DNA of 6,468 nucleotides, taken from NCBI GenBank assembly GCA_002309875.1, contig DBYM01000036.1, positions 1,333 through 7,800 of the forward strand. The letters are read 5' to 3'. Position 1 is the stretch's first letter. Every line of letters starts with the position of its first letter. The stretch comes from Cyanobacteria bacterium UBA1186 (GTDB taxonomy: Bacteria > Cyanobacteriota > Vampirovibrionia > Gastranaerophilales > Gastranaerophilaceae). Below are positions 1 through 5,048 of this stretch, one piece after another. The notes under the pieces were generated by a model. It did not search any database. It had not been told where the DNA came from and saw nothing but the letters and a program-made list of their open reading frames with translations. Position numbers and translations under genes: made by a program.

Positions 1-1448
1 CTTGTCGGATAGAATTTCTTAAAATCTTCCGTTTCGGAATTAGGAAATCCCATGGTTGAAAACGGCCACAAGCCTGATGAAAACCAGGTATCAAGGCAGT
101 CAGATTCCTGAACATAATTCTTCGGGTCGGGATTTTCTTTTGCAACAACCATTTCTCCCGTTGTTTTGTGATAATATGCGGGAATCTGATGTCCCCACCA
201 TATTTGACGTGAAATACACCAATCTCTTATATTTTCCATCCAGCCTAAGTAATTCTTTTCCCACCTTTCGGGTATAAATTTAATTCTTCCGTCTTTAACC
301 GCAGCAATCGCTTCTTTTGCAAGCGGAGCCATTTTTACAAACCACTGTTCGGACAAAAGAGGCTCGATTGTAGTATTACATCTCTGACATTTGCCTACAT
401 TGTGTTCGTGGTCTTTTACTCTGAGGAGGAAGCCCTTGAACTGAAGCATATCAACAATTTTCTTACGTGCTTCGTATCTGTCAAGACCGTGGTATTCCTG
501 AGGAACTTCTCCGCAGGCTTTCAATTTACCTTCTTCGTCAATAACCCAAATCGGCTTGAAGTTATGACGTTTGCCAACCTCAAAGTCATTCGGGTCGTGG
601 GCGGGAGTAATCTTAACCGCACCGGTACCGAAGGATTTATCAACATATTCGTCGGCAATAATCGGGATTATTCTGTTCGTCAGAGGAACTAAAACATTTT
701 TACCGATTAATTCCGAATATTTTTTATCCGAAGGGTGAACGGCAATCGCAACGTCACCAAACATTGTTTCAGGTCTTGTCGTATCAACGATTATTGCACC
801 CGGCTCGCCAACAAGCGGGTAGGAAATTTCCCACATATGCCCCTGTTCTGTTTCGTATTCGGTTTCGATATCCGAAATCGCACTCTGACAACGTGGGCAC
901 CAATTTACGATATAAGCACCTTTATAAATCAATCCTTTGTTATACAAAGTTACAAAAACTTCTTTTACCGCTTCGGAGCAGCCTTCGTCAAAGGTAAATC
1001 TTTCTCTTGAACGGTCAAAAGATGCGCCTAAGCGTTTCATCTGGTCTAGAATTGTACCCTTGTGTTCGTTTGTCCATTCCCATGTTTTTTCAAGGAACTT
1101 TTCTCTGCCCAAATCGTGACGGGTTAAACCTTCTTTTGCAATCTGTTTTTCAACAACATTCTGAGTCGCAAGCCCTGCGTGGTCGGTCCCCGGAATCCAA
1201 AGAGCCTCATATCCGCTCATTCTGTGGTAACGAATCAGTATGTCCTGCAGAGTTTCGTCAAGTGCGTGCCCCATATGCAAAACACCCGTAACATTAGGCG
1301 GCGGAATTACAATGGTATAAGGCGGTTTGTCCGACTTTGCGTCAGCCTGAAAATATTTACCCTTTTCCCATAATTTATACATCTCGTCTTCAACGGATTT
1401 TGGGTCATAAACCGTAGGTAAATCCTCTGTTTTTATCTTCGTTTCCAT
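1..1448 (-). CDS. valS: valyl-tRNA synthetase, N-terminal 482 residues (3' end outside window)
   Basis: This class I aminoacyl-tRNA synthetase charges tRNA-Val in the cytoplasm and hydrolyses mischarged Thr-tRNA. In order I see PPPNVTG and the HIGH-type signature HMGH (residues 58-61), GTDHAG (87-92), a WCPRC zinc-like pair (C184, C187), the editing domain with TTRPETMFGD (223-232) and GTGAVKITPAHDPNDFEVG (274-292), a second Cys pair (C354, C357), then WCISRQIWWGHQIPA and DTWFSSGLWPFS. About 480 of the usual 880 or so residues are present; the KMSKS loop, anticodon-binding domain and C-terminal coiled coil lie beyond the left edge. The ATG is 6 nt after a GAGAGG ribosome site (1455-1460). It follows the 500-aa membrane gene by 53 bp, too little room for a T-box leader. 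Identification is essentially certain. Confidence 0.98.
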   Translation of the reverse strand, partial: METKIKTEDLPTVYDPKSVEDEMYKLWEKGKYFQADAKSDKPPYTIVIPPPNVTGVLHMGHALDETLQDILIRYHRMSGYEALWIPGTDHAGLATQNVVEKQIAKEGLTRHDLGREKFLEKTWEWTNEHKGTILDQMKRLGASFDRSRERFTFDEGCSEAVKEVFVTLYNKGLIYKGAYIVNWCPRCQSAISDIETEYETEQGHMWEISYPLVGEPGAIIVDTTRPETMFGDVAIAVHPSDKKYSELIGKNVLVPLTNRIIPIIADEYVDKSFGTGAVKITPAHDPNDFEVGKRHNFKPIWVIDEEGKLKACGEVPQEYHGLDRYEARKKIVDMLQFKGFLLRVKDHEHNVGKCQRCNTTIEPLLSEQWFVKMAPLAKEAIAAVKDGRIKFIPERWEKNYLGWMENIRDWCISRQIWWGHQIPAYYHKTTGEMVVAKENPDPKNYVQESDCLDTWFSSGLWPFSTMGFPNSETEDFKKFYPT

Positions 1449-1481
1449 AAAAAACCTCTCAAACAATATTTTTATGAATAA

Positions 1482-1490
1482 ATTTTAGCA
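1482..1490 (-). promoter_or_regulatory. candidate extended -10 promoter for valS
   Basis: Read on the minus strand, TGCTAAAAT is an extended -10 element (TGn followed by a hexamer matching TATAAT at 5 of 6). It lies just after the stop codon of the 500-aa gene. The matching -35 position (1505-1510, TACGCA) is weak, as is common for extended -10 promoters. The start would fall near 1475 and give a leader of about 27 nt containing the GAGAGG ribosome site. If real, valS need not depend on the riboswitch-controlled transcript upstream. Confidence 0.4.
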
Positions 1491-1501
1491 CAAACAAAAC
1501 C

Positions 1502-3004
1502 TTATGCGTAAACAAACGGAGGCCCGTTTTTAATTTCAAACAAAATATTATCCGCAACGTTTTTGAGTTCCTCAGGCGTTCTTCCCGCTTCCTTTTGTCT
1601 TTCAAACTCGTCGCAGAGAGGCTCGATTATTGATTCTTTTTTCGCCTTAAAGTTTCTGAGTTCCGTCGAAACAAGCCTTTTCTGAAGGTTTAATTCGATA
1701 TCGGCATTGTATTTTTTAACCTGCACTTCTTTTACCGCTTCAGCCGCAAGTTTCCCGCCGTAACCGAGAGCAGAAATTCCCGTTATGCCGAAAAACAGGT
1801 TCTTAAACTGCGGATTTTTCGGATTCATAAGCCAATCGTAAAAGAAAGACAGATAGTCGTTTACGTGTGAAAAATAGGTAATCTTGTTTCTTCCCGAACC
1901 GCCCATTGCGCTGTTTGCCTTCTCTGTCGCCCTGTTCATGGATTTTTGCAGATATTCGATAAATTCCTTCTTTTCACCTTCGGGCAAATTCATTTTTCCG
2001 ATAGTTTCCTCAATTTCGGAAGGCTCTGCATAAACGGATTCGAGCATATTTTCAATAACGTGCTTATATGCGGCTTTCCCTTCAAGAACTTTGCCCTCGT
2101 GGTCTTTGACAGGATTAATCCCCTTCCCCGAATTAAACTCGTTTATTATATTTTTAAGACCTTCTCTTGTATTGCTCAAACCGTTTTTAATACATTCCTC
2201 GCTCTTTCTGATATTTCGCATCGAAAAATACCCGAGTCCGACAATCGCCGCAACCGTTATTCCGCCCAAAACCGCAAACGGCCAAAAGTCCTTTTTGGTT
2301 TTGTTTTCCTTACCTTCTTCCGCTCCCTTAAACTGAACGGCGCTTTCTTTTAAAGTATTGGAAAAACTTTCCGCCTTGGAGGACAACATACTTCTTATTA
2401 TCTGAATTTTGCCCGAAAAAGACTGAGTTTCCACCGCAATCAGATTCTCCTGCAAATTCTTCTGAATATCCGCCTCCCGCCTTTTAACCCAAACTTCCTT
2501 AAACCCGTCAACAAAGGTTTTGAGCATAAAAGCCATCGCCGCAAGAGTGATTACGCCGACCGAAGCCAAAACGGTTTTTCTGTTCGGCGACTGTATCATT
2601 GAAAAAATACTCTGATGAACTTCGTTATTAATACAGTGGTTCCTCGTAATTCCCGGAAGCAGATATTCCTCCGTCGATTCAAGTTTCTTTTTTGAAACGC
2701 TCTTAATCATTGCCGTAAATCCGCCAAACAAAGCCATTACGCCCACGGAAATCCCCGCAAGTTTCAGAAGTCCGTTGTTCTTCTTTTCCTCTTTTTCAAA
2801 CACTTTTTCCGGCAAAGCAATTTTATCCCTCGAAATCACAAACGTATCAAGAGTGTCCTCAAAATCAAGTTGAGTGTCCTTCACAAAGGCATTGACAATC
2901 TTGCCCTCCTTAACACTTTCCGAGTTGCGTTTCTGCGTATTTGTCATATTCCGCTGAAGTCTTTTAGATTCGTAATCTTCATTAACCTTCGGTACTGCGC
3001 TCAT
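1502..3004 (-). CDS. uncharacterised four-segment membrane protein with an internal duplication
   Basis: I do not recognise a named family. The 500-residue product has a charged N-terminus without a signal peptide, then four hydrophobic segments at roughly 79-100, 143-165, 241-262 and 401-421. After the second and the fourth comes the same soluble motif: KEVWVKRREADIQKNLQ (169-185) and KEVQVKKYNADIELNLQ (425-441). Over 31 ungapped residues (169-199 against 425-455) I count 15 identities. The segment before each is also similar (SIFSMIQSPN at 132, SFFYDWLMNP at 386). The protein therefore looks like two tandem copies of a two-segment unit, the second with a longer charged insert. The ATG overlaps the 232-aa gene by 23 bp and has only a weak AGGG site 3 nt away, so translation is probably coupled. 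No catalytic or cobalamin-binding motif was seen. Confidence 0.88.
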   Translation of the reverse strand: MSAVPKVNEDYESKRLQRNMTNTQKRNSESVKEGKIVNAFVKDTQLDFEDTLDTFVISRDKIALPEKVFEKEEKKNNGLLKLAGISVGVMALFGGFTAMIKSVSKKKLESTEEYLLPGITRNHCINNEVHQSIFSMIQSPNRKTVLASVGVITLAAMAFMLKTFVDGFKEVWVKRREADIQKNLQENLIAVETQSFSGKIQIIRSMLSSKAESFSNTLKESAVQFKGAEEGKENKTKKDFWPFAVLGGITVAAIVGLGYFSMRNIRKSEECIKNGLSNTREGLKNIINEFNSGKGINPVKDHEGKVLEGKAAYKHVIENMLESVYAEPSEIEETIGKMNLPEGEKKEFIEYLQKSMNRATEKANSAMGGSGRNKITYFSHVNDYLSFFYDWLMNPKNPQFKNLFFGITGISALGYGGKLAAEAVKEVQVKKYNADIELNLQKRLVSTELRNFKAKKESIIEPLCDEFERQKEAGRTPEELKNVADNILFEIKNGPPFVYA

Positions 3005-3680
3005 TTTCCCTGTCTTTCTTTTTCTTAAATTTTTCTTTTACCTTGTGCAATATAGTTTTCAGATTAAATATTTTTTTGTCGTCATCAATTTTCGTGTCGT
3101 CATCATCGGTATTTTTCTTTCTGAATATCCTGAATAATCCCTCAAGAGAAGACTTTACAGCCTTTACAAGTTCGGAAATTTTCCTGTCCAAAAATGCCTT
3201 TGCTTCACCAAAAACAGCCGCAAGTTTATCCATAATCTCAGGCACGAATTTAAAAACTCTTACCATGCCGGCTATTATTTTGGGAATATTCCGAAGCAGC
3301 CCGACCATCGGCAGAACAAGGTTTTGGACGACAAAAGCAATCGGTTTTGTTATGAAACTCCTCGACATAATTTGGGTAAACTGCTTCATAACCTCGGCAA
3401 GTTTTGTCATCATCTCCTCAAACCTTTCAAAATTCAGCGCCCTCTGCTCAAGATTTGCCTTATGGTTTTTCTGCGCCAATGCCCTTGCCCTCAGCATATT
3501 CCCAATCATTGCGCACTCGTGATAAGTCATTTCACCCACTTTGCGTGTCTTATCAGACATTTTCAAAGTGCCGCCGCCCGATTGGGAACAAACAGGACAA
3601 GCACCCGGAGCAAGTCCGTGCGGACATGTTCCTGCCTTTATCCCCTTATCTATCCCGTTTACACCTATATTTTTAGACAA
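2982..3680 (-). CDS. uncharacterised protein with N-terminal CPHG...CPxC putative zinc motif
   Basis: This 232-residue protein has no named family that I recognise. Near the N-terminus is CPHGLAPGACPVC with C19, H21, C28 and C31 spaced like a small metal site, followed by a glycine linker. Residues 55-108 form a probable helical region. Residues 110-165 hold amphipathic to moderately hydrophobic helices (for example AFVVQNLVLPMVGLL) that could bind a membrane or the 500-aa partner. The tail has an acidic DDDD patch (192-195) and a very basic end (FKKKKDR). The start is TTG: the reading frame is closed by TAA two codons upstream, the AGAGGA site lies about 11 nt before it, and the next Met (residue 41) would remove the Cys/His motif and lacks a good ribosome site. 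It is the first gene after the cobalamin-type riboswitch and overlaps the 500-aa gene, so the two probably act together. Confidence 0.88.
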   Translation of the reverse strand: MSKNIGVNGIDKGIKAGTCPHGLAPGACPVCSQSGGGTLKMSDKTRKVGEMTYHECAMIGNMLRARALAQKNHKANLEQRALNFERFEEMMTKLAEVMKQFTQIMSRSFITKPIAFVVQNLVLPMVGLLRNIPKIIAGMVRVFKFVPEIMDKLAAVFGEAKAFLDRKISELVKAVKSSLEGLFRIFRKKNTDDDDTKIDDDKKIFNLKTILHKVKEKFKKKKDRENERSTEG

Positions 3681-3691
3681 TAATTAAAAAA

Positions 3692-3763
3692 TCCTCTCAT
3701 CTTGCGGTCTAAACCCTGCCGCAGCACGAAAGGAGCATTATCACCCTGAATCGAGATGAATAA
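3692..3763 (-). promoter_or_regulatory. riboswitch expression platform: kissing hairpin and SD-sequestering hairpin
   Basis: Read on the minus strand, a first hairpin (3738-3763, UUAUUCAUC with GGGUGAUAA, imperfect) exposes a loop with UUCA (3747-3750). This can pair with UGAA in the aptamer hairpin loop (3813-3816), as expected for the L5-L13 kissing contact. A second hairpin pairs UCCUUUCGU (3726-3734) with AUGAGAGGA (3692-3700), nine continuous pairs including two G-U, and is topped by UGCGG/CCGCA (3719-3723 with 3703-3707). Its 3' arm is the Shine-Dalgarno of the 232-aa gene. No U-run terminator follows a stem, so control looks translational. Confidence 0.6.
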
Positions 3764-3845
3764 TCAAAAACTTGGTATTCCGGCTTTAACGGCTGCGGCA
3801 CAGTCCGGGAATTTCACCCGTTGTTTCCCATATTCAATTTCCTAT
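3760..3845 (-). ncRNA. cobalamin-type riboswitch aptamer (short, class II-like)
   Basis: On the minus strand the order is AAUUGAAUAUGGGAAA (3822-3837), a hairpin CGGG-UGAAAUU-CCCG (3806-3820), CUGUGCCGCAGCCGUUAA (3787-3804), then AGCCGGAAUACC (3774-3785). These match the conserved blocks of cobalamin riboswitches: GGGAA, GGUGAAAUUCC, CUGU-CCGC and the B12 box. The long P7-P11 arm of the classical type is absent, as in the short class. A P2-like stem pairs AGGAAAUUG (3835-3843) with CAAGUUUUU (3766-3774) at 8 of 9 positions, counting G-U pairs. The B12 box deviates from the AGYCAGGAGACC consensus at a few bases. Ligand and class are inferred from resemblance. It precedes the 232-aa gene. Confidence 0.72.
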
Positions 3846-3874
3846 ATCGTATGATAATTGGGGGTAAATGTAAA
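3846..3874 (-). promoter_or_regulatory. sigma70-type promoter for the riboswitch transcript
   Basis: On the minus strand TTTACA (3869-3874, 5 of 6 to TTGACA) is followed after exactly 17 nt by TACGAT (3846-3851, 4 of 6 to TATAAT). Initiation would fall near 3839-3842, right at the 5' arm of the aptamer P2 stem. This agrees with the independently chosen 5' boundary of the riboswitch, though it might trim one or two terminal pairs. The -35 box lies inside the tandem repeat at 3863-3914. Confidence 0.55.
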
Positions 3875-3914
3875 GTGGGGGGTAAATGTAAAGTGGGAGG
3901 TAAATGTAAGAGGG
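3863..3914. repeat. 18-bp tandem direct repeat, about 2.9 copies
   Basis: On the plus strand the unit GGTAAATGTAAAGTGGGG begins at 3863, recurs at 3881 with one change, and recurs at 3899 in a decayed, shortened form (GGTAAATGTAAGAGGG). A further GGTAAATAACCC follows at 3913. Each of the first two units carries a TTTACA -35-like box on the minus strand, and the one nearest the riboswitch has a correctly spaced -10. Confidence 0.9.
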
Positions 3915-3923
3915 TAAATAACC

Positions 3924-3958
3924 CACTATTCACTACTCACTATTCACTAGTCACTACC
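3924..3958. repeat. 7-bp tandem repeat, five copies
   Basis: On the plus strand five heptamers follow each other directly: CACTATT, CACTACT, CACTATT, CACTAGT, CACTACC. They can equally be read as a 14-bp unit repeated two and a half times. They begin just downstream, on the minus strand, of the stop codon of the truncated dehydrogenase gene (3961-3963). A GGGT/ACCC inverted repeat (3912-3924) lies between this array and the 18-bp repeat. Confidence 0.9.
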
Positions 3959-3960
3959 CG

Positions 3961-4344
3961 CTAATACACCTGATTTGTATGCATTCCCTTGCAGTAATCT
4001 CTTATATTATTAAAAGTCGTTTCCAGAATCTTGTCGGGCAAAGTTTCGGCGGGAACATGAAAAACCGCAATCCGCTTGTTTCTGCAATAATCCATATCGA
4101 CGTTTTTGTATTCAGAATGTCTTACAGATACAATCCTCAAATTTCTGAACCTTCTCATTACCTCCTCATTTAACTCGGACACCTCGGAAACACAGAGAGC
4201 ATCGGTATCCCTCAGTTGTTCATCTGTCAAATTCGTATCCCACCCGACAGGATTTTCAAAAAATTCAACCTCAAAATCCCTGAGTTCGTTCTCTTCAAAA
4301 AAAGATTTTTCGCCCTCTTTAAAATCAAAAAACAACATTTTCAT
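3961..4344 (-). CDS. truncated D-2-hydroxyacid dehydrogenase, N-terminal domain only (probable remnant)
   Basis: The 127 residues starting MKMLFFDFKEGEKSFFEE resemble the N-terminal catalytic-domain half of the D-isomer 2-hydroxyacid dehydrogenase family (D-lactate dehydrogenase type). Examples are FFENPVGWDTNLTDEQLRD, DALCVSEVSELNEEVMRRF, and KNVDMDYCRNKRIAVFHVPAETLPD, which corresponds to the family's NNVDL...GIKVVRVPAYSP stretch. The frame ends just after the helix that leads into the NAD-binding Rossmann domain. There is no GxGxxG motif and no catalytic Arg/Glu/His, so it should not be an active dehydrogenase. The family is usually about 330 residues. I chose this ATG because AAGGAG lies 7 nt upstream; an upstream ATG at 4383 lacks a site. 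It abuts the heptamer repeats, consistent with a deletion, but an independent small protein is possible. Confidence 0.75.
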   Translation of the reverse strand: MKMLFFDFKEGEKSFFEENELRDFEVEFFENPVGWDTNLTDEQLRDTDALCVSEVSELNEEVMRRFRNLRIVSVRHSEYKNVDMDYCRNKRIAVFHVPAETLPDKILETTFNNIRDYCKGMHTNQVY

Positions 4345-4351
4345 AACAAAC

Positions 4352-4369
4352 ACTCCTTTTTTAAGGAGT
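4352..4369 (-). promoter_or_regulatory. hairpin whose 3' arm is the Shine-Dalgarno of the dehydrogenase fragment
   Basis: A perfect 7-bp inverted repeat, ACTCCTT and AAGGAGT, is separated by four bases. On the minus strand the 3' arm AAGGAGT is the ribosome site 7 nt before the ATG at 4344, so folding would hide it. The hairpin lies between the 168-aa gene and the fragment. A weak terminator for the 168-aa gene is an alternative, but the following GUUUGUU is a poor U-tract. Confidence 0.5.
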
Positions 4370-4402
4370 ATTACATCAAGCAAAAATCAATACATTCAAC
4401 AA

Positions 4403-4909
4403 TTAGGCAAGATGTTCGTAAAGGGCCTGCTGATTTAAAAGATTACCCTTTGCAAAACATTCGGAGCCCGCATCAATGGCAGCCGATATAACGCTTGAAG
4501 ATGCTCTGTTCATAGTTCTTTTTGCATCATAATTCTGTCCCATTAAGGCTAAATAAGCATCGCGCTGTTCTTTATCGTCAATCTGTTTGTAATTGGTTGC
4601 CTTGAATGCACTCAAAATTGAAGCCATTTGTCTTCTGCAGTCTTTTGCTGCCTCTTTTGCCGCAGACCATAATTTATTATTAAAATCTATTGTTTCCTGA
4701 AACTTTGCAATCCTTGCATCACATTGTGCTATACGTTTTTGAAAATAACTGTTGTCCTTATTCATTCCGAACAAATCATTTCTGTCAACACTTATCTGCT
4801 TTCCGTCAACACAAATCGTTATTGAAGATGAGCCGAAGTTATCGCTCACAACAACAGCATTCTCGCCTTTATAATTAATTTTCTCTCCTGCGTTGAAATG
4901 TATAACCAC
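4403..4909 (-). CDS. uncharacterised 168-aa protein, small beta domain plus helical region
   Basis: I do not recognise this protein. Residues 1-47 look like a small beta-barrel or SH3-like unit: alternating hydrophobic strands VIHFNAGEKINYKG, ENAVVVSDNF, SSSITICVDG and KQISVDRNDLF. Residues 52-95 are a likely helix or short coiled coil (YFQKRIAQCDARIAKFQETID), and the rest is helical and Ala/Ser-rich. There is no signal peptide, membrane segment or catalytic motif. The start is GTG, supported by AAGGAG 9 nt upstream (4919-4924); no ATG is better placed. The next gene on the same strand is 58 bp away, so the two may share a transcript. It is divergent from the prenyl synthase across 139 bp. 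Confidence 0.82.
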   Translation of the reverse strand: MVIHFNAGEKINYKGENAVVVSDNFGSSSITICVDGKQISVDRNDLFGMNKDNSYFQKRIAQCDARIAKFQETIDFNNKLWSAAKEAAKDCRRQMASILSAFKATNYKQIDDKEQRDAYLALMGQNYDAKRTMNRASSSVISAAIDAGSECFAKGNLLNQQALYEHLA

Positions 4910-4918
4910 GTGTTTATA

Positions 4919-4924
4919 CTCCTT
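4919..4924 (-). promoter_or_regulatory. ribosome binding site fixing the GTG start of the 168-aa gene
   Basis: AAGGAG on the minus strand, 9 nt before GTG at 4907-4909, is the only good site near the 5' end of this frame and decides the start. Confidence 0.75.
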
Positions 4925-5012
4925 GTATATATAAAGTAAATCTTTCGGGAAAAATTGACTTTTTACCCCAACTATTATTAAGTTTTGTAAAACAAAATCC
5001 CGACGGTCGAAT

Positions 5013-5034
5013 ATTAAAATCGAAAAATTTTAAT
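5013..5034. repeat. 8-bp AT-rich inverted repeat upstream of the prenyl synthase
   Basis: ATTAAAAT and ATTTTAAT form perfect arms around the 6-base spacer CGAAAA. The element ends 14 bp before the ATG at 5049 and partly overlaps where a -35 box would lie for the -10-like TATGAT at 5037-5042. It could be an operator or a weak hairpin, or chance in AT-rich DNA. Otherwise the divergent gap 4910-5048 shows no gene or clear terminator. Confidence 0.4.
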
Positions 5035-5048
5035 GATATGATAGTTTT

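Noticed and set aside
56..1373. Plus-strand open frames of 60-96 codons
   Set aside because: They are antisense to valS, whose minus-strand translation matches the family throughout; none has a recognisable protein sequence or ribosome site.
1449..1501. T-box leader for valS
   Set aside because: Only 53 bp separate the upstream stop and the ATG; a T-box needs well over 100 nt, and no conserved T-box core sequence or terminator is present.
3043..3683. Plus-strand frames up to 159 codons opposite the 232-aa gene
   Set aside because: The minus frame has the SD, the Cys/His motif, and the overlap with the next gene. The plus frames are shadow translations rich in Ser/Phe, with no start signals.
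3692..3845. RNase P RNA, tmRNA or SRP RNA
   Set aside because: The structured minus-strand RNA lacks the conserved motifs of these RNAs, is too short for RNase P or tmRNA, and sits directly before a start codon, whereas the cobalamin blocks match in order.
3912..3924. GGGT-N5-ACCC hairpin as a terminator
   Set aside because: The stem has only four pairs and no U-run follows on either strand.
3846..3958. CRISPR array
   Set aside because: The repeats are 18 bp and 7 bp, directly adjacent with no unique spacers, and no cas gene is nearby.
4910..4960. Promoter for the 168-aa gene from the TATATA at about 4926-4931
   Set aside because: A start placed 7 nt downstream would fall within the ribosome site, and no -35 box is correctly spaced; the real promoter is not resolved.
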